From the NCBI GenBank assembly GCA_900095095.1, contig FMBT01000396.1:62001-126000 (forward strand): 64,000 nucleotides of DNA. The letters run 5' to 3'. The DNA comes from Fragilariopsis cylindrus CCMP1102. Taxonomy: Eukaryota > Bacillariophyta > Bacillariophyceae > Bacillariales > Bacillariaceae. Positions 23,004 to 34,579 of this stretch are shown here, piece after piece. The notes beneath the pieces are model-generated. The model saw only the letters and a program-made list of their open reading frames with translations, was not told the origin of the DNA and did no database searches. The stretch's first letter is position 1; each line of letters begins with the position of its first letter. The position numbers and the translations under genes are program-made.

Positions 23004-23867
23004 TTAAAGACGAATGGTAGCAGGTCCCTGTATATTATTAAACATGTCAAACGAGCGTTTGGCGCCTTCGGAAATTTTTTATCTTCGTATTCATTTCTAG
23101 GTTCCCATCCTTCACTATCTATAAAATCGGCAGCGCAAAATCCACACTGACCACCCCCTCCACAGTTGCCCAATTTTTGTTTCATTCCTGATTGATTGAT
23201 AACCCAGAAAGAAGAAGAAGAAAATTGTGAGTATGAACATAAGCGGGAAAAAATAAGATAAGGATAATATAATATATTATATACAAATGAAAAAAAATTG
23301 GTACTGACTGACCTTTGTACACTTCAATATTGTTGTCCAATAATGTTGTTCGTAAATTGTCTCCAACTTTGCCTTCGATCACAGTCTCTTCACCATCTTT
23401 ATCACCTAATACTTTTATTGATACGATGGTTCCAACAGGAAATAGATCTACAGGTGGAGATTTAAATTCTATGCTTATTGGTGAGGGTGCCGCTATTAAT
23501 TGATCCATAATTGCGTCGAACCCTAAATGTTCGACGTTTTGTCCCATAACTGATGCAAGTCGCATTCCACGAGCTGATCTTTCCATTGAGATGCCGCCGC
23601 AGATCCATCCTCTCCAAGTTCTGATACATAAACACCACTAGGTTGACCTTCTTCAACCTCTTCCAAAATCAAACCAAGTGGCTTTTCCAATGATACAGGC
23701 AAATCTGTGGTGGCGGTTTCCACGGAGGAAGCCAATCTCGTCATGGATGGTGCCGTCGTCGACCTGTGCACAAACGCATTAGAGACCAGCGGTAAAGTAC
23801 AACATATCGCGGCGAAGAACGCGAACACGAAGGATAGTCGAGAAGATTTGATCGATGTTGTCATCAT
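23004..23867 (-). CDS. Plastid PDZ-[2Fe-2S] ferredoxin-like fusion protein
   Basis: The N-terminus is a signal peptide (LSFVFAFFAAICCTLPLV) ending in SNAF-VHRS, a typical diatom bipartite plastid motif, so the protein is probably plastid-targeted. Next comes a PDZ-like stretch (LGLILEEV, GVYVSELGEDGSAA, MRLASVMGQNVEHLGFDAIM). After a beta-rich linker (VGTIVSIKVLGDKDGEETVI) there is a plant-type [2Fe-2S] cluster motif, GNCGGGGQCGFCAADF (C-x5-C-x2-C), with the fourth Cys in ARLTCL. An intron (23188-23312; donor AAAG|GTCAGT, acceptor AATCAG|GAATG) sits just before the cluster. Two frame breaks occur, near 23580 and 23030; at the latter one missing base restores NNIQGPATIRL. Start taken at the ATG pair at 23867 because it opens the signal peptide. 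Electron-transfer role inferred. Confidence 0.82.
23188..23312 (-). other. Intron of the PDZ-ferredoxin gene
   Basis: 125 bp phase-1 GT-AG intron joining VYKG to MKQKLGNC. Confidence 0.8.
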
Positions 23868-24378
23868 TGTGAATGCAAATATGTGTATTGTATTCGTAGT
23901 ATGAATATAATATCCAGTATTATGAGCAGACTGGATGAGCTTTTTCGAAGTGCTGTTGACTATTTTATGAATTCTGAATAACATCTTCTAATCAATCAAT
24001 GAATGAATCCAAAAAGTTACTGCACAAAATCAAAAGAACAACGCACAAAATCAAAAGAACAACGTGCCGTTCACTGACTCAAATAAATTGAAATTACGTC
24101 ATCAGATTGATTAGCCTCCTTAAGTAAATTATTTAAAATTAGCAAATAGTAGTAGCTGATAGTAATCGCGTTAATAATGGTGATATATTTAATAACACGA
24201 TATTCTTTAAAAAAAACACACTGCAACAATGGGGGAATGAGGAATGGCTATGATTTCAACTACTCACAAAGCTAACCGCCGTTAAGAACCGTGTTATTCT
24301 AAGAACTCGTAGCTTTATCAACGTTTTCATCCTTGAGGTCGCCATATTTTTCCCAAAGCAAGATTCGCCTGGCCTACC
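23868..24378. promoter_or_regulatory. Upstream region of two divergent genes
   Basis: About 510 bp between head-to-head genes. Contains a direct repeat of CACAAAATCAAAAGAACAAC (two copies, about 24015-24062). No coding signal. Confidence 0.4.
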
Positions 24379-24846
24379 ATGGCCGACGTAGACGACAATT
24401 ACAATTTCGATGGGGACCACCGACATCATCACCCTCAACGAAGCTCGCCATCATGTACGAAACTAGAATGTATTCGGTTGGTACAAGAATTCTCTGCAAA
24501 AATTGTTCTGGAAGTAGTGGGAGGTGGAGGTGCTATTTGGGGATTCAGCGAAGTTTTAGGTTTACGGACCACTGAAAACCGAGATCTTTGGCGTACAATC
24601 GCTATGTGTATCGCATTTTTATTCTTTTTAAGATGGTCCAGGCAACTACGAAGTAAATACTTGCTTCTATCGTCGTCGTCGTCGTCGTCTTTGAACGCAC
24701 TAGATCAAAGGAAAAACAATGCAGACGACAATGGGCACAGCCTAGAGTTAGATGAGATAGATGGGTTATTCCTACAAACTGAATCTGTGGAGTCCACCGC
24801 ACTCACGCCACCAAAATTATCACACAAAAAAATATCCCAATATTAA
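24379..24846 (+). CDS. Small membrane protein of unknown function
   Basis: 155 residues from an ATG in good context (ACCATGG). Residues about 28-80 form the best-structured part: ECIRLVQEFSAKIVLEVVGG, GAIWGFSEVLGL, then a likely membrane helix TIAMCIAFLFFLRW. The rest is Ser-, Asp- and Lys-rich and probably disordered. No family is recognised with certainty; the Gly-rich WGFSEV helix pair suggests a small membrane-embedded protein. No frame break is seen. Confidence 0.55.
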   Translation: MADVDDNYNFDGDHRHHHPQRSSPSCTKLECIRLVQEFSAKIVLEVVGGGGAIWGFSEVLGLRTTENRDLWRTIAMCIAFLFFLRWSRQLRSKYLLLSSSSSSSLNALDQRKNNADDNGHSLELDEIDGLFLQTESVESTALTPPKLSHKKISQY

Positions 24847-25637
24847 ATGAATATTATCGCTGAGATGTCCGCCTGTGCAAACAATGCTACTATCATTTTT
24901 ACCATTCTATAAAGATGTTATCGGTGGGAGGATATATATCTACTCTGTCTATTATTTGATATTGTACTGACGCATTAAATAATGCCATATGGAAGACGAA
25001 GCATTTATTTGGTATTTGACTAATTGGGATTTTGAAAAAGAAACTTACCCAGTGTATTATATAAATATAAAGGAAATAAAGTGCCGACAACAACCGATGC
25101 AGAGAGACCCCAAAACCTTTGAAGAATTCAGGACACAGTCAGTATGCCCTGTTATTCTCCTTTTTCGAAGAATGCAGGCTATATCTACCGTATAATCAAA
25201 TCATCAGATGACAAACAAAAATTGTGACATTAAAAGTGATATATGAACAGATTTATGAAAATGTCAGTAACAGTACTGATACTGTATAAAACAATATAGC
25301 TAGTTGAGTATCCATATTTGAATTAGCCACTTTTGGTGCAACTACAGTAGATTCATTCGATTCGATTCATTCAAGATTGTTGTTTGCATTATTATTAGGA
25401 GCTGACTTAGTGCTTTGTGAGCAATTCAGTCCCGTTTAAATTGTATCCAAATTCTTGTTCTTTCAAAATCAAAATTGTTGGTTTTGATGATGTAGACTCC
25501 ATGCTAGTTTCGAAACGGATTTGTAACCGATTCCGAAAGATGCCGACACTACAATGAAACTACTATATTGTTCCTCCAGTATCTAGTACAAGTATAAACA
25601 ATAACAAATAAGATAGCAATAGATAGTATCCAACATC
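24847..25637. other. Intergenic stretch (about 0.8 kb)
   Basis: Two same-strand genes flank it. A 68-codon ATG frame at 24989-25195 (+) has no recognisable feature. Nothing else seen. Confidence 0.5.
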
Positions 25638-27192
25638 ATGCACTGGAATACATTACAGGAAATTTTTGTCGTCGTGGCGACAGCCATGACTATTCTGCAG
25701 TTGTCATTATCGATCGCGCCCGTATTGTCGTTGTCTCATTCTTCGTATTATTCCTCGACCACAATAAGTGATGATAAACCACGATGGTTGGTTTCTCTTC
25801 GAGGTGGTGCGGTCGGCAGCGATGGCAACAAAGATAAAATAACAAGCGATAGCGACGAAAAAAATGACAGCATGAAGGAAGAAGAGATTTGTGATGCCCA
25901 TACAAAGACTAGTACCAGTACTAGTACTACCGAGATTGAGAAGGAGGAGGACAACAAAAAACCTGAACCATCGCATTCGTATCGTACAGTTCAAGTTCAG
26001 GTTATTCACCGCCACGGAGATCGAACACCAATTACTCCATTGAATAATGAAGAGTATTGGGGAAAATCTTTGGTACCCGATGACTTAATGAAGAAATTGC
26101 TGAAGGAACCAATATTTTACGTCATGATAATATCAATACTAACAACACCAATACACAGAATCATGCTGCCGTCGGAAGAGGACCGTTTGGTAAACTCACG
26201 AAATAGGATTGTTGCATATGATTGAAGTCGGAATAGCCTGAAGGAAGAGTTAGAAAATGACACGATATGGGCAGAAACAGTTACAGCAACCGTACCACAA
26301 AAACGGTTACAAATAATGGTGTTCAGATACAACTTACGCCTAAAGATATCCGAGTATATTCTACTGATTTTGCTAGAACTATTCAAAGCGCACAAGGATT
26401 ACTGGTGGGATTCTTTCCAGAGAACAACAACATGATAATCGATATCGACTGTCGTGATACGACTCAATGGATGATCCCCGATCCACAACCAAGACAAACA
26501 CGAGAACAAGAACTTCTAGAGAGTCATTAGCTCAACGACCACACGTTGTAGAGAAAGAAGCGACTATGCGACATCTGGCAGTAAGAGTAACACAAGAACT
26601 GTTGCCACTATTACAAGATGGAGCATTTGATATCTCATTTGGCGTAGAAGATAACGAGGACGATGAGATAGACTCTTCTCCCACTTTATCCTGGATTCAA
26701 CTCACTGAAATCACCAAGTGTCTTAGCGTACGAAGTATGCTACCGGAATCAATAACTGTAGAGGACCAACAGGCATTATCAGATCACACTGCATGGAAAT
26801 GGTTCCAATCCCTCCGTTCTCCACGATTGGCATATTTATCCATGCGTCGGTTTACAAAAACGCTCGCAATGACAATGCAACGAAACGAACAAGAGCCGCC
26901 TCTAATTGTGTATAGTTGTCATGACTCTTCATTGATCGGTCTTCTTTGTGCATTGAATTTAGAACAACCATCACGTTGGCCAGAATATGGTGCAGTTATG
27001 AAATTGGAATTACTGGAAAAGAAAACGCAAGTAGATGGGGAAGAAGATAATGGCGATGTCGAATATGTACTTCGATTTTATCTAAATGGGGAACTGCTTC
27101 GCTCCATGTGGAATGACGATTTGCGCGAAGAACTTTCTCTAGAAGAATTCATCCACTATACTTCAACGGTAGGTAAGGATGAAATTTTTTGA
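25638..27192 (+). CDS. Histidine acid phosphatase (clade 2), frame-broken
   Basis: Phosphomonoesterase of the histidine phosphatase superfamily, branch 2. A signal peptide (VVVATAMTILQLSLSIAPVL) implies entry to the secretory pathway. The catalytic RHGDRTP sits at residues 125-131 and accepts the phosphate on His. Further on come GKLT and IGLLHMIEVGNSL (family G-x-LT-x-x-G region), VYSTDFARTIQSAQGLL (the family's second Arg region), and the C-terminal proton-donor motif as CHDSSL within YSCHDSSLIGLLCALNL. At least three breaks (near 26100, 26205, 26500) move the frame each time as a single deletion would. Extra Asp/Lys/Thr-rich sequence after the signal is probably disordered. Could be a secreted or vacuolar acid phosphatase used in phosphate scavenging; substrate unknown. 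Convergent with UFL1. Confidence 0.85.
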
Positions 27193-27282
27193 TGAGGTTC
27201 ACCAATAGTAGCTAGCTGAGGTAGAATAAAAATACTTTATTGTGGGAAATTTTAAACTGGTAGCATTTTCTCTCTTTATATT

Positions 27283-30241
27283 TTACTGCTCCTCTATCTT
27301 TCTTTTTGCATGATAATTATCTAAGATTGTTGTATCATGTTTGTTGATGTCACGGACAAGTCCGCAATCCTTAACCAATTGTACCAATTCGTCGTCTACA
27401 GTATTATTATCGATCGCCTCGTTCAATGATTGTAGCGCCACTCCAATCGATGGTGGAATTTTTCTTTCCCGTACCAGAGCTTCTAGTACGGGACCACGTA
27501 ACAACGAACCAAAAACTATCAGATTTCTAACTTGTTGAAATAAAATCATTATGGTATATTCCAAAACGTCAACAGGATTTGTTGTCACATCAGTATTGGT
27601 TAGCAGATGATTCAATTGTTGTTTGCGAGAAAATAAAAGGTTCTTTTCAGCTTTCTTGTCCAATTTTTTATATGGTAGACCACATAGTGTTAAACAATTT
27701 TCTTCGGCGTATGATAAGAAATCCATATCCCCCGGGCGGAATAACGTGCTGTCAATATCCTCATCTTCTCCTTCTTGTGACTTAACAAGCCTCCTCTGTA
27801 ACATTCTCCTCCACATTTTTTCCATAGTCTTGACAAAACGATCCCAGTATTTCCGGAAAAACTTTCTCGTAGGACGGCGAGTGGCTCTCTTGGTGATGGA
27901 CACGATAAGTAGCTTTGAGGGTGACGACGAGCTGTAATGTCAACATCAATACAATATGGAGGGAGACCACAAGAAAGATCTCCATTCTCCTCTTTCGCTT
28001 CAGTAGTGGGGTGTACAAACGTAAAAATACTATCTTCTTCATCTTCATCTTGAAACAAGCGATACTGAGTAATTCTACTGGTCAAGTCGGCGCATGGACC
28101 TCGTAAAAATTCTTCTTGTAACTTTTTCATAGATATCTCGTCGAAAATATTATCAGAGTTATTGGATGCAAATAGAATAAATTTCGCTTGGGCTTGTATG
28201 ATATGACAAAGAATGATAAAAGCATCTTGGAATGCAGCTTCAACACTGCGGACCTTTGCAGCAGCATCCTTACGACTAATATTATTAGACTTTGAGTTCA
28301 TTTCGGATCGTAATCGTTGTAATTCGCATTTACTCCTCGTTCACATTGTTTGATAAATGATCCTGTATACAGTTCTTGTCTACAAAAAGTAACAACCAAA
28401 CTTGGTATCTCGCTACTATCATCTTTTTGTTCCCAGTCCATAAATTGTTGTAAGAAACTATCGGATGATATTTCATCATCGTTTTGAAACGATGGGTAGG
28501 ATTCGATGATTGCAGCTACAACGATTGATAGGGAACAACAGCACCCACTGATGCGTTCTTTGTTTCCTTTGAGGACGACTTGTTGTTATGTTTGGAACTT
28601 TTATTATTACCTTTTCGTTTGGATTTCGACTTTCCACTGTTGCGAGCTGTTGTTGACTCTTCATTATCGTTGTCATCGTCATTGTCGATTTCATCTTCGT
28701 TATCCCCATTTATATCAGCTTGAATGATTTTATTGGCTCGAATCTTTGCATATCCTGTACTAATTGGGATAAATTTTAGTTTCTATGTGCTTTACTATCT
28801 CATTTGATACCACAATTGCTTGATATTTTCCGATCACTGCTATTCCATCGGTAGATGAGGTGTTGAACCCAGATTTTTCAAGTATACTAGGTACGATAGT
28901 TGACTTGATCAAATCTACTGGTAGGTATTCCTGCAGGTCCATTACTTCGGACATTATTGGTGATGACAAATAATTCTGGATTCCTACCCGGAGTTGTTGT
29001 AAGGTATTATCATTAACGAGGACTTCATCGTCATCATCAGTAGTTCCGATCATTGTCACATCTGGAAAGACATCACAGACCAGAGTCGTTATTTGAGTGA
29101 CAGAAAGACCTTGCTGATATTGACGTTGTGCACGTTCCATTGTAATATAACCATTGGCTGTGATAAATTCAAGAATATCTTGTTCTTGTCGCTTCCGGTA
29201 CGATGTGGGTAAAAACATCGCCGTTTGAGACGTAGCAGTATCCATATGAATTTCTCCCTTAATTATTGTGCATGATTCTTTTTCATTAAGCCAATCTAAA
29301 ACTTGGTTGAGTTCCCAGTCTTGTTTTTGACAGATAGTATCGATATGTGTAGGTTCACCAAGACGTCTAAAGTATTCGATAACATCTTGCTTTTGTCTAT
29401 ACACGAAACGGTCCGAAACCAATTTTTTGGAATCATCCATAAGTCTTATAATACCATCAGCGCAGTTATTGCTGGTCGTAACTACATAGTTTAAAATTTC
29501 CTCTCGAGATAAGGAGTAACGATTCATCAGGTCCGAAATCAAGACGCTGTCTTCATCATTGACTTTCATAACGACTTCTGCGCGGATTGTTTCCCAATAC
29601 AGTTTGGATACGAGTTCTACATTATTGTGGACTCCACCACCGATGATACTACCCAAAACTGTCACCTCGGATAATGATTCTACTAGTAGAAGAGTTTTCC
29701 AAAGTAATGATTCTTCTTGGTGATGAGGCAGTGATGATGGTAGGAATAGTTCGTAATCCACATTGATCTCACGACATAAGTCTCGAAGCGAAGCGCGACC
29801 ACCCACTTTAACTTCACTACCATTACTATAACTTAAGATTCCTTTCTTAGTATCGTCTTTTGTTAGTTCCAGTCGATGTATAAGATCATTGATTACACCT
29901 TTTGGAGTTGTATAATAACAATCATTGGTAATAGTGGAAATCAACTGGGATCGGGAATTTTTATCAACCTTTGAACTTTCTTTCAGTCGTTGTGTAAATT
30001 TTCGATACGATTCAAGGCTATCGTCTAAGTCGTAGTCGTCGTCGTCGTCGTCGTCGTCACTGGCGTGATCTTCCTCGTCGTGAAAATGTCCCAGCGTCAC
30101 GAGCTGGTTAAGCACCTGGTTCGCATTATTGTCGGATATCATCCTATGTATAGCAGCATAATCGACCTGCTGTGGCTTAGAAGTGACGATAGTAGTATAG
30201 AATTGCGTCGTAATCACTGTAAGAACTAATTCAAGCTTCAA
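27283..30241 (-). CDS. UFL1: UFM1 E3 ligase UFL1, frame-broken
   Basis: UFL1 transfers UFM1 from UFC1 to substrates such as ribosomal protein uL24 at the ER. The 490-residue N-terminal block (28760-30241) follows human UFL1 segment by segment: YTTPKGVINDLIHRLEL, GGRASLRDLCREINVDYELF, VLISDLMNRYSLSREEILNYV, DVIEYFRRLGEPTHIDTI and MFLPTSYRKRQEQDILEFI. After a charged, low-complexity linker (28476-28760) the C-terminal region continues (27283-28301) with FLRGPCADLTSRI, LTLCGLPYKKLDKKAEKNLLF and a helical end. Those pieces lie in different frames, as elsewhere in this window. The true start is uncertain: the frame at 30241 opens with TTG, and an acceptor-like CTTACAG at about 30207 suggests an upstream exon. 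UFL1 is missing from fungi but present in many algae. Confidence 0.85.
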
Positions 30242-30561
30242 GCATTATTATATGCGAGAAGCAATAAGATAAATTTTATTTCTGATTTCTTCGTCGTAAT
30301 TATTCTTCATTATGTTCATTATTATTTTCCCAAAGGATCTTTAAAAAACATAACATTAATAAAATCATCACGACCTCTTTCGGTAGGAGACTACACGCTA
30401 TTATATGGCCTTATTTTTTGTGGGGCTACGAGTTTCTTTTTCCGCTTTTTACGCGCGCCGAAATCAAAAAAACATCAACTCGACGAACCGTATCGTTATT
30501 TTAATACATAATACACACTGTACTCTGTTTTTCATTCAGGGCTCTTACCATCATAGATACC
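30242..30561. promoter_or_regulatory. Divergent promoter region of UFL1 and MAGOH
   Basis: Only about 320 bp lie between the two start regions. It may also contain a short UFL1 5' exon. No motif is assigned. Confidence 0.4.
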
Positions 30562-31264
30562 ATGGCGAATGTTGCTTATTACAATGATGAGGAATTCTAT
30601 CTTCGAGTATACATGGGTCACAAGTCACGGTAAGGTTCTTGTCTTGTCTTGTCTTGTCTGAAACCGATTTGTATTCTCTTGTTACCCAAAAATCGAATAA
30701 ACTTACCTCCCTCTTTCTTTTTTTCCCTTCCCATAGGCGGTTTGGTCACGAATTTATGGTAAGAAAATTGATAGATACTTCGATAGCCTGCTGGATAAAA
30801 CACAGTATCAACTTTTCGTCTTCACTCTGTCTCTAATCTATTCTTTCAAATCTGTTTTTTCTCATTCTGCTACTAACTACAAAACAATAGGAATTTGAGG
30901 TCTGCCCATCGGGGAAACTTCGATACGCTAACAATAGCAACTACAAGGATGATACAATCATTCGAAGAGAGGTTTGTTTGGGACCTGCTGTTGTTTCTGA
31001 ATTAAAACGAATTATACGGATGTCAGAAATAACACAAGTCGATGATGAGCGATGGGAAGAACCACCATCCGCACGACGATGGGAACTTGAAATCAAAATA
31101 GGGAATGAACATATTGTTTTAATTGTGCTGAAATTATGTCATTAAATGACATCAAAGATTCACCAGATCCGAATGGGTTAACAGTTTTATACTATCTCAC
31201 TCAAGATCTGAAGTGTTTCATTATGAGTCTGATTAATTTACATTTCAAGAAAAAACCGATTTGA
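30562..31264 (+). CDS. MAGOH: MAGOH / Mago nashi, exon junction complex core
   Basis: MAGOH pairs with Y14 to lock eIF4A3 on spliced mRNA. Exon 1 (30562-30629) encodes [17 protein letters not shown]; exon 2 (30737-30758) is only 22 nt and encodes RFGHEFM; exon 3 (30891-31264) encodes [20 protein letters not shown], then [21 protein letters not shown] and, after one frame break near 31118, [20 protein letters not shown] ending FKKKPI. The break is a single missing T: restoring it gives [17 protein letters not shown] as in the family. Length about 150 residues is standard. Introns 30630-30736 and 30759-30890 are GT-AG. Confidence 0.93.
30630..30736 (+). other. MAGOH intron 1
   Basis: Donor CACG|GTAAGG, acceptor CCATAG|GCGG; contains a short CTTGT tandem repeat near 30640-30658. 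Confidence 0.85.
30759..30890 (+). other. MAGOH intron 2
   Basis: Donor ATG|GTAAGA, acceptor ACAATAG|GAA; 132 bp, phase 0. Confidence 0.85.
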
Positions 31265-31699
31265 ATTCCATCATCATTAATAATAATTCTCGATAATCGA
31301 TTCAAAAGGTGAGGATGTAATGTAACACGTCATCTATTCAAATCAAATAGGGGGAGGTTAAAAATAATATATAGAAATAGACGGGGTTTAAGTTTACGTT
31401 ACTGTACAGGTCGTTTTTCTTTCCTGCCTGGCCTTAATGTGTAAGGAAGATAATTATTATGTGCTGATTGAAAATAATATAGTAGCGGCTGATATATTTT
31501 AGTACACAGCGCTACTAGCAAAGGAAGAATAATATCTAGTTGTATTGACGATGTCCAATAATGATGATCAGGATCAGCAACCGTTTTGACAATACCTGAT
31601 AGGCCGTTAAAGCTGGTTGGAACCAACCTTCATGTTAGATATCATCACATAATACATAGACGTATTTCTATAGTGACGCAGCGCAATGAATGCATCGTT
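31265..31699. other. Convergent 3' region between MAGOH and the ABCG gene
   Basis: About 435 bp, no conserved coding pattern. A 75-codon minus frame at 31399-31626 has no recognisable domain. Confidence 0.5.
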
Positions 31700-34579
31700 T
31701 TAGTAGAATTTTGTTGCCTTCTTGGTTAAAATGAATAGCGCAATCAGGCGGAATACGATGAAGAGAGAACCAAGAACTAAGTAATACCACCAGACATCAT
31801 CTGCATCTGCGTTGGTACTCGACAAAATACTTCACACGTATTGACTTCGGACGTAATATTGGCGCAACGGTCCCCACCAAATTCCGCCACCAAGAGAATT
31901 CGAACGGCGTACGTCAAAGGACATATAACTAATCCAAGACAACCATACAGGAATAAGTTCTGGTGAACAAAGAATCCTAGACAAATATATATGAAATATA
32001 GTATCAGAACACCAATAGCAAAAAGAGAAAGAAGATCAGGAAAAGTACTATGATTTCGATTCAAGATAGAGACAAGAAGAGATCGGACACGTACCAGAAA
32101 AAAGGATTTGGGGCAGCAACACTGCAGGCAATAACTCTATTGCTGACGAGGCGCTTTCGGTACTACATCCTACCATGACACCGAGGGCAGCTGATCCACA
32201 GGCGAGTAAGTACACAGTAGTCCATAGCATCCAATATTCCATGGCGAAGCCGACCAAAAAGTAAGTAATTACGGTTGATACAGTTACTTGCATAGCAGTG
32301 ACAAGAAGTTCAATGGTTAATCTTGATGCGAAGTACGCGAGTACTGAATAGTGGTTTGTAGAGTACTCTCGCAGAAACACAGGACGCTCTTCAGGGAAAC
32401 AAGTAAGGCTAGGAAGGGCGACGGAAAAGACATTTGCAAGTAAAGCCATCAAAAGAGCTCCGAATGTACTCTGTGCATTGATATATTTAGAGAAATCGTT
32501 GTCTTATTCAATGATAATAACAATAACAATAACAATAACAATAACAATAATAATAACAGTAATAATAACAGTAATAATAACAGTAACAATAACAAAAAAG
32601 GCTCGTTGAAAATTAGTGCACGAAGGATTGAAATTGAATACAATATTTATCAAACAGAAGAATCGTACCTGCAACCTGGTAGAAAATACATCCAATTAAT
32701 AATGATACAAACGTTGTCATCATACTCCTTGTTTTCAACGTGTGTGTGTTACGGTACAAATTTTTGATTTCTCGATCGAACAAAAGTCGAGTCTGAGCAA
32801 CAAATCCTTGCTTTACCGATTGGTAATCGCCAGGACCAGCTATGCTGATTCTTAGAGGATTGTTTCCTTTTCCATTAGAATAAGCTGGTTCCGAATATGC
32901 ACGTTGATCGGGGGTAAAGAAACCAGAACATTCCATCTCGTCGATAGAATGTGTCAATGCTACGCGCATGATGTGATCTGCAGGATTAAAATGAACTGGG
33001 ACAGGGTAACCACGCTCCTTAAAATAGCTAGGTATAGAAGAAACCGACCCATTGTACATAACTCGTCCTTTGTTGAGTAGAATCAGACGATCAAATGAGC
33101 TGAAAATTTCTGATGATGGTTGATGGATGGTGACTAAGACAGTTGAGCCTCTAGACGCAATCTTCCGTAAAAGATTGCAAAGTAACAGCGCGTTGTGCGA
33201 GTCTAAGCCAGATGTTGGTTCGTCCAAGAATACAAGTGGTGGTTCTGTGACAAGTTCAACACCTATAAAAGAATAAAATATAATATCAAACCTGATGAGG
33301 GATATATACAAAAACGAAATATTGCCTGTGAACAATGATTTCTTTAATGTCATCTTTTCGATGCCACGCTTACCAACGGCTGTCCTCTTTCTTTCACCGC
33401 CTGAAATACCCTTCAACAATGCTCCCCTGTTTTTTTTTGGTGCGATCAAATTGTAAATCATAGTATTTAGTTAGTATTTCAGATAATATATTGATTGATC
33501 GATCAACTCACATTTTCAGACTAGAACAATCACATATTATATAGCTTACCAACGATGACATTAGCACAGCTTAATAGACCCAGTTCCTCCAACATATCTT
33601 CTGTGAGTTCACCGATAGCTTCATCCGTTGTAGTTCTCGGCAGACGAAGTTTGGCTGAGAATCGAATGGCTTCTCGTGGAGTAGCTGTTATCTGAAGCGA
33701 TTCATCTTGGGCAACAAAGGCGATTTTTCGTCGTACACTAATTTTAGTAGGGTCTATACTATAATTATTTATCCGTATGTCGGATTCAATAACAAGCTTG
33801 TCTCCCTGTGAGCGAACTCTTCCTGCTAAAATATTAAGTAATGATGTCTGGATGACACAGTCACAATTACGAAACATAATATAATATACAGTCAGAAGGA
33901 GGGAAAAAAGAGAAAGAAAGAAAAATTGAGGTTCGATTTACACCAATAAATGATTGATTCGTAAAGCAGCAGCAGCAGCAGCAGCTAGAAATTTCCCCAC
34001 GTACCTTTCCAGATCCACTAGGGCCCATAATAGCTGTGACTTGCTTTGAAGGAACGTCTCCCCAAACGTTATCTAATATTTTGTTATCTAGTATTTTCAT
34101 ATTTACATTTGCCCATCTCAGATCATAACCACCCGAGAATGATCCATCAGAATCACTATATCGGTGTTTCGAATTGCACCCTATGTCACTTTCATCTAGA
34201 TTTACTTCCGTGCTCTCACCGTCTATATTTATTTCTCTGTCTTTTTCGACTTCGTTCTGAATCGTAATGCGGGATTCGTCTACCCAAAGCTCATGATAGG
34301 TACCATCATCGTCGTGAATAAAATCTTTATGATTGATAATGGCACACATCGTCTTATTCTGATTGATTAACTTTGGACGTATATCAACTACTATAGCATC
34401 ATTAAGTATGCGATCCTTTAACCGTGTAGAAATATTTTATCTCGTATTATGTGTGGATGCAGGTATTTGACAGGAAACGACACGATTTGTTCTTTCTTTG
34501 TTTTTATACAACCTTCAGCCATTATTTTACTTTCCCCTACGATTTTGTCTTCATATACTTTATCTGTTTGAGTCGCCAT
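31700..34579 (-). CDS. ABCG-type half-transporter, six exons
   Basis: ATP-driven exporter with the ABCG order (nucleotide-binding domain first, then membrane domain). Exon 1 (34005-34579) holds an N-terminal tail and Walker A GPSGSGK; exon 2 (33550-33847) TSLLNILAGRV and the Q-loop AFVAQDE; exon 3 (33374-33426) the signature ISGGERKRTAVG; exon 4 (32669-33262) Walker B VFLDEPTSGLDSH, switch His in TIHQPSSE, and the first membrane helix; exon 5 (32095-32470) LLMALLANVFSVALPSL and more helices with LFSG; exon 6 (31700-31976) GFFVHQN, CPLTYAVRILLVAEF and a Lys-rich end KKATKFY. Introns are about 105-200 bp. Frame breaks near 34415 and in exon 6, and two phase mismatches, fit missing bases. Likely lipid or sterol export at a cell membrane, substrate unknown. 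Confidence 0.87.
32515..32597. repeat. AAC/AAT-type microsatellite in an ABCG intron
   Basis: Long ATAACA/ATAATAACAGTA-type tandem run inside intron 4 of the ABCG gene. In one frame it encodes poly-Leu, which is an artefact. Confidence 0.8.

Noticed and set aside
30405-30587. Frame overlapping the MAGOH start
   Set aside because: Different frame, no features; the MAGOH ATG at 30562 starts a conserved protein.
32449-32643. Poly-Leu frame in the ABCG locus
   Set aside because: Made by an intronic AAC/AAT microsatellite; intron borders and conserved exons on both sides explain it.
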